A DNA stretch of 64,000 nucleotides from Oceanobacillus_B kapialis (GCF_042685265.1 NZ_JBHUMX010000035.1); one strand, 5' to 3'; counted from the stretch's first letter, positions 54,019-63,173 are shown. The notes: generated by a model not told the origin, from the sequence alone. A program made the numbers and translations.

Positions 54019-54849
54019 ATGTCTAGAACAATGATCCAAGCAGCCGTTACCATGAATCAGCTGCAACAGAAACTAGATTTGATCGGAAATAACATGGCGA
54101 ACAGCCAAACAACCGGCTATAAGACTCGCCAAGCAGAATTTTCGTCGCTTTTATTCCAACAGATTGATAATATGACAGACCCGGCTGGTGCGGAGGGACG
54201 TCTAACACCAGACGGTATTCGTATCGGTTCTGGTGCTAAGCTTGGCTCGATTAATGCTGACTTTACTACAGGTACGATTAAGGAGACGGGTAGGGTGCTT
54301 GACGTGGCATTGCTCAGTGATAATCATTTTTATCAGGTTCAAGTAACGGAAAATGGCATTCCAGAAACGCGCTATACCCGTGATGGAGCCTTTTACTTAA
54401 GCCCGGTAAATAATAACGAGGCAGTCATGCTGACAGATGGGGACGGGAATCCGGTCCTTGGTGAGAACGGGAGAATCGTCATTCCAGAAGGTTTTGATGC
54501 TATATCGATTGATGAGACAGGGCAAATTAACGTCCAGCGTGGCAACCAAATGGAGAATGCAGGAACGCTGGGTGTTGTGGAAGTCATCCGACCTCGATTG
54601 CTTGAAGCTACAGGTGATAATAGCTTCAGGTTACCTGATCTAGCAGGCCTTGGTTTTGCAATGGGTGAAGTGGTACAAGATCCTGCCGGGCAAACGCTTG
54701 TAAAAAGTGGCGCATTGGAAAATTCCAATGTCGATATCTCGAAGCAAATGACAGATCTCATTTCAACACAGCGCGCTTATCAATTTAATTCCAGAACAAT
54801 TTCCATGGGAGACCAAATGTTTGGGTTGATTAACCAGCTTCGGTCATAA
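54019..54849 (+). CDS. flhP: Flagellar hook-basal body protein FlhP
   Basis: 276 residues. MNQLQQKLDLIGNNMANSQTTGYKTRQAEF at the N-terminus and GALENSNVDISKQMTDLISTQRAYQFNSRTI at the C-terminus are hallmarks of flagellar rod proteins. Distal rod component with FlhO. Start ATG 54019 follows AAGGAGGA. Confidence 0.95.
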   Translation: MSRTMIQAAVTMNQLQQKLDLIGNNMANSQTTGYKTRQAEFSSLLFQQIDNMTDPAGAEGRLTPDGIRIGSGAKLGSINADFTTGTIKETGRVLDVALLSDNHFYQVQVTENGIPETRYTRDGAFYLSPVNNNEAVMLTDGDGNPVLGENGRIVIPEGFDAISIDETGQINVQRGNQMENAGTLGVVEVIRPRLLEATGDNSFRLPDLAGLGFAMGEVVQDPAGQTLVKSGALENSNVDISKQMTDLISTQRAYQFNSRTISMGDQMFGLINQLRS

Positions 54850-54936
54850 CATTGTGTACGGTATGCTTTTTTTATGGTAAAATGCTAGGAAAGCATACAC
54901 GGATTACGTATTTCAGCGAGTAAGGAGCAACAAATC

Positions 54937-55275
54937 ATGTCAACCGAACAAGAGGCTAAACAGGGTATGGAGCAGCAAACCCGAAAAGCGTATAAAACAG
55001 GTAAGAAAAGCGAGCCAACAGCCGAAAAGAATGAGAGCAAACAGTCTAGGAAAAAGCAAAAGGCTGAGAAAAAAAGCGCTAAACAGAAGAAAAAAGCAAG
55101 ATTGCGTATTTTCCCCATTTGGCTACGTATTATTGTTGTATTGCTTTTCGCTACAATTGCTCTCGTGGCGGGCCTCATGGTCGGTTATGGCGTGATTGGA
55201 GATGGCTCTCCTTTAGACGCATTGAAAGTAGAAACGTGGCAGCATATTATAGATATTGTCACGAAAACGGAATAA
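54937..55275 (+). CDS. EpuA-like small membrane protein (annotated RNA polymerase beta-like)
   Basis: 112 residues, start ATG 54937 after AAGGAG. A Lys/Glu/Gln-rich cytoplasmic N-terminus (~1-63) precedes RLRIFPIWLRIIVVLLFATIALVAGLMVGYGVIGDG, one membrane helix with the EpuA-family signature. Databases call such proteins DNA-directed RNA polymerase subunit beta through shared annotation, not shown function. A role at the envelope is likelier. Confidence 0.78.
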   Translation: MSTEQEAKQGMEQQTRKAYKTGKKSEPTAEKNESKQSRKKQKAEKKSAKQKKKARLRIFPIWLRIIVVLLFATIALVAGLMVGYGVIGDGSPLDALKVETWQHIIDIVTKTE

Positions 55276-55311
55276 AGCATTCCATCCCCTATAGGATGAA
55301 ATGCTTTTTTT
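55274..55311 (+). terminator. Terminator between EpuA-like gene and DUF5670 gene
   Basis: AAAGCATTcCATCC pairs with GGATGaAATGCTTT, followed by T8. Stem symmetry lets it serve the convergent minus-strand gene too. Confidence 0.85.
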
Positions 55312-55332
55312 GTTTAAAAAGTTTTGCATTTT

Positions 55333-55479
55333 CTACGTTATTTTTTTGCCTGTTACAAGGCGATAGATTAGGACAATGAGGGCAATGACAAGTAATATAT
55401 GCACTAATCCACCTGCTACATCAAAGGCAAAGCCGATTGCCCACAAAATGAGTAGGATAATTAAAATAGTCCAAAGCAT
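55333..55479 (-). CDS. DUF5670 (Lmo0937-like) small membrane protein
   Basis: 48 residues on the minus strand, ATG at 55479, preceded by AAAGGAGG. Two hydrophobic segments around GFAFDVAGGLVH, ending LVTGKKIT. This is the compact Lmo0937/DUF5670 pattern found in many Firmicutes; function unknown, often stress-linked. Convergent with the EpuA-like gene. Confidence 0.82.
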   Translation of the reverse strand: MLWTILIILLILWAIGFAFDVAGGLVHILLVIALIVLIYRLVTGKKIT

Positions 55480-55607
55480 GAGCTTGTCCTCCTTTCGAGA
55501 TTCTTATTATTGTATGATTTACTCTAATTAATACCTTATTTTAAGCTTGTTCAAACTTTTGTTGGTATACTATATACATAAACCCTTTTAGAGATAGGAG
55601 AATTCAC

Positions 55608-56027
55608 ATGGACATTGAACAAATAAAAGAGACAATTCCACACCGCTACCCATTTTTACTCGTGGACAAGGTGCTGGAGATGGAAGAAGGAAAACATGTA
55701 AAAGCATTGAAAAATGTTAGTATCAACGAGCCATTTTTCCAAGGACACTTTCCCGAGTATCCCGTTATGCCAGGTGTATTAATTATCGAAGCACTCGCAC
55801 AGGCGGGGGCAATGGCAATGTTAGGCATGGAGGAAAACAAAGGGAAAATAGGTTTTCTTGCGGGTGTAGATAAGTGCCGGTTTAAACGCCAGGTAAAGCC
55901 AGGTGACCAGCTAGAACTAGCGGTAGAAATAACACGGTTAAAAGGTCCAATCGGCAAAGGGAAAGGCACTGCAACGGTAAATGGAGAGGTAGCTTGTGAA
56001 GCGGAAATCACCTTCGCAATAAAATAA
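55608..56027 (+). CDS. fabZ: 3-hydroxyacyl-ACP dehydratase FabZ
   Basis: 139 residues, hotdog fold. It dehydrates 3-hydroxyacyl-ACP in fatty acid elongation. Catalytic His47 in FFQGHFPEYPVMPG and Glu61 in VLIIEALAQAG; N-terminal IPHRYPFLLVDKV is typical. Start ATG 55608 follows ATAGGAGA. Possible promoter TTGTTC (55547-55552) and TATATA (55571-55576). Confidence 0.97.
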   Translation: MDIEQIKETIPHRYPFLLVDKVLEMEEGKHVKALKNVSINEPFFQGHFPEYPVMPGVLIIEALAQAGAMAMLGMEENKGKIGFLAGVDKCRFKRQVKPGDQLELAVEITRLKGPIGKGKGTATVNGEVACEAEITFAIK

Positions 56028-56144
56028 TGTTGCGAAGGTAAGGCGCTTACGAACGTAATGGGAAAATTCACAAGTTCTATGTATCACTTCTTTTAAAATG
56101 GATATGCTAAACGCGATAGCATACATTTTAAAGGAGGAAATGAA

Positions 56145-56444
56145 ATGAATAGAAAGTTTTTATTAAAACTAGGTGCCCCAATATTAGCACTTTCTTTAGT
56201 TGCAGCTTGTGGTACAGATGGTGGAAACGATCCTGCTGATGAAGAAGCTCCAATGAACCAGGAAGATGATAATAACAATCAGAATCCAGCTGAAGAAAAC
56301 GGTGGTACAAATGGAGAAGGCGATGGTATGAACGGTGATGGTATGGAAGAAGATCCAGGCATGGACCAGGAAGATCAGGGCATGGATTCTGAAGACCAAA
56401 ATAAAACAGATGAAGAAGAAAACATGGGTGCAGGTGACCAATAA
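56145..56444 (+). CDS. Small acidic lipoprotein, function unknown
   Basis: 99 residues from ATG 56145, after AAAGGAGG. Lipobox SLVAAC gives a modified Cys at residue 22; the rest is a low-complexity tail of Asp/Glu/Asn/Gln/Gly with degenerate repeats of the form MDQEDQG. No domain recognised. Such tails are common on surface lipoproteins of salt-tolerant bacilli. A terminator follows. Confidence 0.75.
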   Translation: MNRKFLLKLGAPILALSLVAACGTDGGNDPADEEAPMNQEDDNNNQNPAEENGGTNGEGDGMNGDGMEEDPGMDQEDQGMDSEDQNKTDEEENMGAGDQ

Positions 56445-56474
56445 TTCTTCTTTATCATTTAAGGTAGACGAACC

Positions 56475-56513
56475 GCGCAGATGTTGATTCTTCGGCATTC
56501 TGCGCTTTTTTAA
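56475..56513 (+). terminator. Terminator after the acidic lipoprotein
   Basis: GCGCAG(ATG) pairs with (CAT)TCTGCGC, followed by Ts. Confidence 0.8.
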
Positions 56514-56561
56514 ATAGATAAGGAAGTATAAATAATTGGCGGTATGTTGTTCATTGACAGG

Positions 56562-56722
56562 GGCAGCGACGTCCAGCTCCAGCGCCCAGAAACTAGGCGA
56601 CTTCACGAAATCGCCCTACGATAAGTCATCATCGGTTCGTAACCTCACCGTGATTCCTTTATCTCAGTTGATTCGTTCCACTCGCTACGTTTCTAAACGG
56701 GCGCTTGCGCCTTTGTTCTGTG
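56562..56722 (+). repeat. Dispersed repeat family 1, copy B
   Basis: Contains GTCCAGCTCCAGCGCCCAGA, CCTACGATAAGTCA and TCTAAACGGGCGCTTGCGCC in the same order and spacing as 19282-19437. The middle parts differ. AGCGCCC and GGGCGCT near the ends can pair. Confidence 0.8.
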
Positions 56723-56815
56723 ATTCTAAAACAAATTCAGCTAACGAAAAACGCGGCTATCGCATTTAGCGAAGCCGCGCTACCTGAAAACGGGCTAGAA
56801 ATCCCGCTCGTTTCC

Positions 56816-57004
56816 TTATCCTTTAAGGTCTATCTGGTTTCCAAGTGAAGGATGTGGGGCAGAAGGAGCTTCTTGTTGAAGCATCTTCATTAAATCTTCT
56901 CCTTGCTGTTCCATCATCTTCATGTAGTTGTCCATGACGGCGAGTCCAGCATTTGATCGAACCTGCTGATTGGCCATTGCCATGGAAAGTGCTGCAATAT
57001 CCAT
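56816..57004 (-). CDS. YjfB-like putative motility protein
   Basis: 62 residues on the minus strand, behind GGAGGGG. MDIAALSMAMANQQV, a central helical MDNYMKMMEQQGEDLMKMLQ and the end PHPSLGNQIDLKG match the YjfB family, whose B. subtilis member is associated with motility regulons. Location near flhO-flhP agrees, but the function is not established. Confidence 0.85.
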   Translation of the reverse strand: MDIAALSMAMANQQVRSNAGLAVMDNYMKMMEQQGEDLMKMLQQEAPSAPHPSLGNQIDLKG

Positions 57005-57078
57005 GTAAACCCCTCCAAGCTATGTTAATACCATTATAGCATACATAGAATGGAGATATTTACTAAATTTGCAGCGTG

Positions 57079-57234
57079 CTACGAGTCATTACCATCTTTT
57101 TTGTTTTCCTCTTTTTCTTCATTTCCTTGAGCTGATTCCATATCATTAGATTGTAGCTGTGAACCTTGTTCACTATCCTTATGATCATTTGTAATGTTAT
57201 CGGTTTTTTTCTTGCGTTCTTGTTTGTCTGCCAT
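57079..57234 (-). CDS. Small hydrophilic hypothetical protein
   Basis: 51 residues on the minus strand, ATG at 57234 with GGAGGA upstream. Highly charged and low in hydrophobics (MADKQERKKKTDN start, EEKEENKKDGNDS end). No family recognised. The good ribosome-binding site supports it; composition alone does not. Confidence 0.5.
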   Translation of the reverse strand: MADKQERKKKTDNITNDHKDSEQGSQLQSNDMESAQGNEEKEENKKDGNDS

Positions 57235-57328
57235 GCTTAGTCCTCCTTACAATATAAACTACATTAATTAACATTCCCGTTTTTCTTTAGTAAAAACCTC
57301 GCCAAAAGGAGAAAGGGTTTGCATAAAA

Positions 57329-57433
57329 TAAAGTGAAACTTCATTTGCTGGGGATTTTCCTTCCTCGCCCAAATAGAACGCTTGATTTCCCGCCTTCTTG
57401 AAGTGGGATCCTTACTGCCAGTTAAGGCAGGAT
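57329..57433 (+). repeat. Dispersed repeat family 2, long copy
   Basis: Contains AATAAAGTGAAACTTCATTT, CCTTCCTCGCCC and ACTGCCAGTTAAGGCAGG. Same blocks occur inverted at 53042-53116 and the first block at 4429-4500. Confidence 0.65.
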
Positions 57434-57538
57434 AAGCGACATAAGAAAAATAAATTAAATTTTTCAGAAAAAATAATACCAAATCATTACAATACATAGT
57501 AAAATAGACACATAAATGCGGAGGGGAAGGGGTTACTG

Positions 57539-58030
57539 ATGGGAGATACGATTACGTCTGTCTACATTATTACACCAAAAACAAAGGCGATTGTTAGCCA
57601 TGAATCATCCTATTACAGATCTTTAATTTATGAAACGGGTAGGGAGCGATACTCCATACATAGTCCCACACAAATTATTGATAATAATTGTCTTATATTT
57701 GGTGCGAGCCGGGAAGGGATTAAGAAATCTGTAAAGGACATTCTTCGCGCATCGAGTAAGCTACCGATTCCTGTAATTCCTCAAGATGGCGTTTATATGA
57801 TTCCTACAGCTTCTTCCAAAAACAAGGATTGTGTATGGGTTGCCTATCATCACATTGCTTCATATGAACAAAAGGAGGACAAGACGTATATTGCATTTCT
57901 TGACGGTACAGGGGTTTACGTTCCTACAACAGAAAGCTCCTTTGATATGCAGTACAAAAGGGCCAGCCAGTTAATTGTCCATATGAATCGAAGTGTTATA
58001 TTTGGCCGGGCAGCTTTTCCAGTGTTGTGA
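57539..58030 (+). CDS. comK: ComK family competence transcription factor, short form
   Basis: 163 residues; start ATG 57539 after a purine-rich GGAGGGGAAGGGG. Family marks: NCLIFGASREGIKKSV (CxFFGSSxxGR in B. subtilis), PIPVIPQDGVYMIPTAS, DCVWVAYHHIASYE and TESSFDMQYKRASQL. B. subtilis ComK has 192 residues; this one ends soon after the last block and lacks ~30 C-terminal residues, a part linked to MecA control and activation. It may be a divergent but working ComK or a decayed one. The upstream region is AT-rich; I did not find a clean AAAA-N5-TTTT pair. Confidence 0.85.
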   Translation: MGDTITSVYIITPKTKAIVSHESSYYRSLIYETGRERYSIHSPTQIIDNNCLIFGASREGIKKSVKDILRASSKLPIPVIPQDGVYMIPTASSKNKDCVWVAYHHIASYEQKEDKTYIAFLDGTGVYVPTTESSFDMQYKRASQLIVHMNRSVIFGRAAFPVL

Positions 58031-58085
58031 TAGTAAGCGAAAATCATCAATTGAATGGTTCAGAAAAACAAAATCGTGTAGTATT

Positions 58086-58120
58086 AAAACGTGTCAGGGA
58101 GTTTTGGGCACGTTTTTTTG
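58086..58120 (+). terminator. Terminator after comK
   Basis: AAAACGTGTC pairs with GGCACGTTTT (one G-U), followed by Ts. Confidence 0.85.
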
Positions 58121-58206
58121 TTTTGGAGAAAACAGTAACTCAACCTCATACTTCTTATAAATACCACTACGGCATGACACAAAATTGACACATCCTTAAA
58201 CTTGTA

Positions 58207-58220
58207 TAAAAACGCTTTCA
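58207..58220 (-). promoter_or_regulatory. Candidate CcpA cre site
   Basis: The complement, TGAAAGCGTTTTTA, matches 13 of 14 positions of TGWAANCGNTNWCA. It overlaps the likely promoter of the efflux operon (TTGACA 58185-58190, TATAAA 58205-58210 with short 14-bp spacing). Confidence 0.4.
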
Positions 58221-58245
58221 GCTAGTAAGCTAAAAGAAGGTTTGA

Positions 58246-58263
58246 TGACTGACCAGTTAGTCA
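58246..58263 (+). promoter_or_regulatory. Probable TetR operator of the efflux operon
   Basis: TGACTGACCAGTTAGTCA is an imperfect 18-bp palindrome (14 of 18 positions symmetrical) of the TGACT...AGTCA kind bound by many TetR/AcrR proteins, 55 bp before the TetR gene. Confidence 0.65.
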
Positions 58264-58318
58264 ATAATTTTAATGAAACTATTTAAGTCGTGCATTCGTA
58301 AAAGGAACAGGTGTTTAG

Positions 58319-59194
58319 ATGAATGAAAAAAAGCTGAAGTTGATAGAAAATGGAATGAAGTTATTTGCCAAAAAGGGGTATTACCACACGTCTATTCAGG
58401 AAATTGCCAGTGAGTCAGGAGTCTCAAAGGGAGCCTTTTATCTACACTTTAAATCTAAGGAAGACTTTATAGCCACTTCTTTCGAGTATTTCCATAATAA
58501 CCTTGCTGCAGAATTAAAAAAAGTAATGGACCAAAATGATGACCCACGAAAAAGCCTGGCTGAGCAGCTTACTGTATTGTTCGCTTATATATATAAGCAT
58601 AAGGACAGTATTGTTATGATTATCCGCGATAACATCTCCATTGGTGAGGATACAGACAAATTGATGAATCATTTCAAGGTGGAGAATTTTAACTGGTTAA
58701 AAACAAATATTGAGGCTATTTTTGGAACCAGCGCCCAGCCTTTTTTAATAGATTTAGTTATTCAGTTAGGAGGACTGCTAAATGGGTACTTCAAATGGAT
58801 TGTCCTCGATCATGTTCATATTGAAAAAGAGGAGGCAGGTGCATATATAGTCAGAAGACTAGATGATCTAATGCAAGGGATGCTTCAACGGGAGGAAAAG
58901 GCTCTGGTAACGTTTAAGCAAATCCCTCAGGAGTATGCGCAAGAGGCTACAGAAGCCATTTTATCTGTAGAGGATATACTATCCACCATACGAGAGAAGC
59001 TTTCTGGGCTCTCTGTTTCAGCAGAAGAGATAGAACGATTGCAAGAAGCATTGGAGGCCTTTGAAAAAGAGTGGAAGAAGAAATCCCCGCAAGTTGTTGT
59101 TCTTCAAGGATTGCTTGCACATTTTAAAAATTATCCAACCTTACAAAAGGAAAGTTATATGTTAAGCGAAACAGCTGGCATTAAACTTTTATAA
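58319..59194 (+). CDS. TetR family regulator of efflux operon
   Basis: 291 residues, longer than most TetR proteins. HTH in the first ~50 residues (MKLFAKKGYYHTSIQEIASESGVSKGAFYLHFKSKEDF). The C-terminal ~90 residues form an additional helical segment. It precedes the MFP and RND genes, an arrangement like B. subtilis YerO-SwrC. It probably represses its own operon through the palindrome at 58246-58263. Confidence 0.93.
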   Translation: MNEKKLKLIENGMKLFAKKGYYHTSIQEIASESGVSKGAFYLHFKSKEDFIATSFEYFHNNLAAELKKVMDQNDDPRKSLAEQLTVLFAYIYKHKDSIVMIIRDNISIGEDTDKLMNHFKVENFNWLKTNIEAIFGTSAQPFLIDLVIQLGGLLNGYFKWIVLDHVHIEKEEAGAYIVRRLDDLMQGMLQREEKALVTFKQIPQEYAQEATEAILSVEDILSTIREKLSGLSVSAEEIERLQEALEAFEKEWKKKSPQVVVLQGLLAHFKNYPTLQKESYMLSETAGIKLL

Positions 59195-59226
59195 TAAATT
59201 GTTAATTATGGAGAGGAGCTACATAC

Positions 59227-60084
59227 ATGAAAAGATGGATGCTGAGCATTACAGCAGTTTTGTTAATTGGAATATTAGCTGCATGTAATGATAACGAAGA
59301 GACAAATCAAGAGGATGAAGAAAGAGTTATTTCTGTAGAAACACAGGAGGCTGTACAGGATAACCTTGTTGTAGAAAGATCTTTATATGGCAGAACAGCG
59401 CCAGGTTCAACATCACCTATTATGCTGCAAGCAGCTGGTGAAGTAGATACATTGGAAGTTCAAAGTGGAGATATGGTGGAAGAGAATGACTTGATTGCCA
59501 CCTTGACTACTCCAGCAGGCACCCAAAATATTAGAGCACCACGAGACGGAGAGGTAGCACAGCTTAATGCGGCAGAAGGAGATACCGTTAGCGCTGAAGA
59601 ACCTTTTGCTGTCATTGCTGATCTCAATGAATTAAAGCTAAACTTTACAGTGACTTCTGATGTTGTTCCACTATTGACTACAGGAGATACTCATCAAGTC
59701 GAAGCTTCAAATATGGAATACGAGGCGGAAATCACTTCTGTTGATTCTTTGCCAGGTGAGAATGGCCTGTACCCAGTTCAAGCAACGCTTCATAACGAAG
59801 ATGGAGATTTATTGCCAGGTGTCATTGCTTCTATGCAAATTCCTGAGGAAACCATCAGTGATGCCATTATTGTTCCGACAGAGGCTGTACAGCAAGAAAA
59901 TGAAGAGTCGTACGTGTATGTCGTTAAGGACAATGTAGCAACGCGTGTAACAGTAACCATTTTACAGACAAAGTCAGATAACACGGCAATTGAAGGTGAT
60001 GTTTCAGAAGGTGACCAAGTCGTTGTGAGCGGAAATATGGGCCTCACGGATGGGGACCAAGTGAACGTCACGGGAGGGGAATAA
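59227..60084 (+). CDS. Membrane fusion lipoprotein (HlyD/RND adaptor)
   Basis: 285 residues, lipobox ILAAC with Cys at residue 18. Barrel-sandwich/lipoyl part (GEVDTLEVQSGDMVEENDLIATL), beta-barrel (LKLNFTVTSDVVPLLTTGD) and membrane-proximal domain (VSEGDQVVVSGNMGLTDGDQVNV). The hairpin is very short or missing, as in Gram-positive adaptors, which need not reach an outer-membrane channel. Start ATG 59227, after GAGAGGAG; three bases separate it from the pump gene. Confidence 0.93.
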   Translation: MKRWMLSITAVLLIGILAACNDNEETNQEDEERVISVETQEAVQDNLVVERSLYGRTAPGSTSPIMLQAAGEVDTLEVQSGDMVEENDLIATLTTPAGTQNIRAPRDGEVAQLNAAEGDTVSAEEPFAVIADLNELKLNFTVTSDVVPLLTTGDTHQVEASNMEYEAEITSVDSLPGENGLYPVQATLHNEDGDLLPGVIASMQIPEETISDAIIVPTEAVQQENEESYVYVVKDNVATRVTVTILQTKSDNTAIEGDVSEGDQVVVSGNMGLTDGDQVNVTGGE

Positions 60085-60087
60085 GTT

Positions 60088-63000
60088 TTGAAAATCGTAA
60101 ATACATCCGTTAAGCGCCCAGTAGGCGTAATCATGATTGTACTGGCAATCATTGCGTTAGGTGTTGTTTCATTAAGAAGCTTGACCATCGACCTGTTTCC
60201 AAAAATTGATTTGCCAGTAGCGGTAGTTGCGACATCCTATCAAGATGCTGCGCCAGAAGAGGTAGAGAATTTAGTAAGTCGGCCGATAGAATCTGCTGTG
60301 AGTACAGTCGAAGGGATTGAAACAGTTCAATCTCAATCACAGGCTGGCTCTTCTCTAGTAGTGATGATGTTCAGTAATGGAACAGATTTGGACCAGGCAT
60401 TACTGGATGTAAGAGAGAGTATTGACCAAGTTAGTGGCATGATGCCTGACCAGGCTAATGACCCGAGAATCATGCGCTTTAACCCGGATCAATTACCAGT
60501 AATGTGGGTTGGTTTAACGGGGGAAAACACTGCAGCATTGACAGAAATTGCTGATGAGCAAGTGGTACCACTTATCGAAAGACAGGGCGGAGTTGGTTCT
60601 GTAACTGTTGAAGGAAGTAAGGAAAGAGAAATTCAACTTATTTTAGATCAAGAAAGTATGCAGCAATATGGGGTAACAGCCCAAACCATTGCGCAATCAC
60701 TTGGTAGTACGAATCAGGCTGCCTCAGTTGGAACCGTCGAGCAAGGAAATAAAGATCTCCAACTTCGAATTACAGGGCAGTTTGAATCCATAGAAGATAT
60801 TGAGAAAACGATTGTCCAAACACAATCCGGGGGCACGGTACATGTAGAAGACCTTGCTCAAGTGGAAGACTCCTTTAAAGAGGAATCCAGCACCACCTTA
60901 GTAAATGGGAATCCATCTGTCGTGTTGTCAATTCTTAAGAAAACCGACAGTAATACAGTTGATGTAGCAACAAATGTGGAAAATAGCTTACAAGATATTA
61001 GAGATAACCTGCCAGAGGGCGTTGGGTTAGACGTTATCATTGATACATCAGAGTTTATTCAAATGTCTATTGATTCTGTTGTACAAAATATTCTAATCGG
61101 TGGAGTCATCTCCATTTTCATTCTGTTGCTATTCCTGAAAAGTGTTCGCGCAACCTTAGTTATAGGATTATCGATTCCAATTGCTATTATTGCGACCTTC
61201 ACCCTCATGTATTTCACAGGTGAGACACTTAATATCCTCACATTAGGTGGTTTAGCATTAGGTCTTGGAATGATGGTGGATAGTTCAATCGTTATACTGG
61301 AGCACATATACTCGTATCGTAAACAAGGCTATAGTCTAGTCGAATCTGCCACAAAAGGTGCTTCTGAATTGGCTCCAGCCGTTATTGCGTCTACCACAAC
61401 TACGTTGGTCGTATTTTTACCAATTGTGTATGTAGAAGGTATAGCTTCCGATTTATTCACACCATTAGCACTAGCGGTATCCTTCTCCTTAATTGCATCA
61501 CTAATTGTAGCCGTAACGCTCGTACCAATGCTTTCATCGAAATTGCTATCAAAAGCAATGGAGGATAACGGAAGAAGATACTGGTTTGACAGGTTCCTAG
61601 GCTGGTTGAACAATAAGTACCGCAGTGTATTGAAATGGGTACTAGGGCATCGGAAAACATCTATTACGGCTTCTGTTTTAGCGATAGTTGCTAGTCTAGG
61701 TCTAATTCCATTTATCGGCGCAGAGTTTATCCCATCTGCAGACCAAGGACAAATTGAAATCCAAGTAGAAACAGAATTAGGTAGTACGCTTGAACATACC
61801 GAAAGCATTGTAGAACAAGTAAACGAACAACTTACTGAATTTGAATCATCCATTGAAACGAATTATGTCAGCATTGGCGGAGGCTCCGGCATGGGAGGTG
61901 GTGTTGGCGGTGGCAGCGGCAACACAGCCACTTACACGATGCAATTAATTCCTTCTGAGGAACGTGAGACTTCAACCACAGAAATTGTGCAGGACATGGA
62001 TGAGGCACTTCAAGGGATTGCAGGGGCAGAAATAACTGTTAATTCCATGGAGTCTGGAATGAGTGCTGGAAGTCCTATTCAGATTCAATTAAACGGGCCA
62101 GAGCATGAAGTTCTCGCAGACCTTTCTGAACAAGTAGTTAATGAAATTTCTAATGTGAATGGCGTCTATAATCCTGAGACGTCTGCTTCTGAAGGAATTC
62201 CACAGATGAACATAGTAGTGGATAAAGAGAGAGCAGCGATGTACGGATTAACCCAAGAACAAGTTACCGGCCAAATTCAGCTGCAATTTACAGGTCAGGT
62301 AGCCACGCAGTACCGGGAAGCAGGGCAAGAGATGGACGTGACCATGCTTTACCCGGAAAATGAGCGTTCAAGTATCAGCGATCTACAAGATACTAAAATT
62401 CAAACTCCTTCTGGGTCAGTGATCCCATTAGAAGAGGTGGCAGATTTCGAAAGCATGCAAGGACCAGCTGCATTACTTCGCGAAAATCAACAACCACAAA
62501 TGAATATTACAAGTGAAATTGTTGACCGTGATCTTGGAAGCGTCGTGGCAGATGTAGAGACCGCCTTGGAAGAGATGAATTTACCTGAAGGCTATAACTA
62601 CTCCATAGGTGGAGAAGCCGAAGATATGGCCCAGTCGTTTAGTGACCTAGCGATAGCCTTAGTTTTCTCAATCTTTTTGGTCTATGCAGTAATGGCAATC
62701 CAGTTTGAGAACTTCTTGTTCCCACTGATTATTATGTTTGCTATGCCGACTACCGTTGTTGGCGTATTGCTAGGATTATTTGTCGCAGGTATTCCATTAA
62801 GTATCCCAGCATTCATTGGGATAATCATGCTCGCTGGTATTGTTGTAAATAACTCCATTGTGTTAGTAGATTACATCAATATTTTGCGGCGAAATGGAAT
62901 GGATCGTCACGAAGCGATCTTAGAGGCAGGGCCAAGCAGGCTACGTCCAATTCTAATGACGACCTTAACAACCATTCTGGCAATGGTTCCACTTGCTCTT

Positions 63001-63162
63001 GCACTTGGTGAAGGAGCAGAAACGCAACAGCCACTTGCTGTAACAATCATCTTTGGACTCGGTGTATCAAGTCTATTCACATTACTACTTATTCCAGTAG
63101 TCTACACTTTGTTCGATGATCTTACTGCAAAAATTACGAGAAGAAGAAAGAAAAAAGCATAA
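60088..63162 (+). CDS. RND family efflux pump (AcrB/SwrC-like)
   Basis: 1024 residues; TTG start at 60088 behind GGGAGGGG in the end of the adaptor gene. Twelve membrane helices and two large periplasm-type loops (~35-330, ~550-860). TM4 has GLGMMVDSSIVILEH, with Asp-Ser where AcrB has Asp-Asp, as in SwrC-type pumps. A Gly/Ser-rich patch (GGGSGMGGGVGGGSGN) lies in the second loop. B. subtilis SwrC exports surfactin; a lipopeptide or drug substrate is likely but unproven. Confidence 0.94.
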   Translation: MKIVNTSVKRPVGVIMIVLAIIALGVVSLRSLTIDLFPKIDLPVAVVATSYQDAAPEEVENLVSRPIESAVSTVEGIETVQSQSQAGSSLVVMMFSNGTDLDQALLDVRESIDQVSGMMPDQANDPRIMRFNPDQLPVMWVGLTGENTAALTEIADEQVVPLIERQGGVGSVTVEGSKEREIQLILDQESMQQYGVTAQTIAQSLGSTNQAASVGTVEQGNKDLQLRITGQFESIEDIEKTIVQTQSGGTVHVEDLAQVEDSFKEESSTTLVNGNPSVVLSILKKTDSNTVDVATNVENSLQDIRDNLPEGVGLDVIIDTSEFIQMSIDSVVQNILIGGVISIFILLLFLKSVRATLVIGLSIPIAIIATFTLMYFTGETLNILTLGGLALGLGMMVDSSIVILEHIYSYRKQGYSLVESATKGASELAPAVIASTTTTLVVFLPIVYVEGIASDLFTPLALAVSFSLIASLIVAVTLVPMLSSKLLSKAMEDNGRRYWFDRFLGWLNNKYRSVLKWVLGHRKTSITASVLAIVASLGLIPFIGAEFIPSADQGQIEIQVETELGSTLEHTESIVEQVNEQLTEFESSIETNYVSIGGGSGMGGGVGGGSGNTATYTMQLIPSEERETSTTEIVQDMDEALQGIAGAEITVNSMESGMSAGSPIQIQLNGPEHEVLADLSEQVVNEISNVNGVYNPETSASEGIPQMNIVVDKERAAMYGLTQEQVTGQIQLQFTGQVATQYREAGQEMDVTMLYPENERSSISDLQDTKIQTPSGSVIPLEEVADFESMQGPAALLRENQQPQMNITSEIVDRDLGSVVADVETALEEMNLPEGYNYSIGGEAEDMAQSFSDLAIALVFSIFLVYAVMAIQFENFLFPLIIMFAMPTTVVGVLLGLFVAGIPLSIPAFIGIIMLAGIVVNNSIVLVDYINILRRNGMDRHEAILEAGPSRLRPILMTTLTTILAMVPLALALGEGAETQQPLAVTIIFGLGVSSLFTLLLIPVVYTLFDDLTAKITRRRKKKA

Positions 63163-63173
63163 AGAATGAAATA

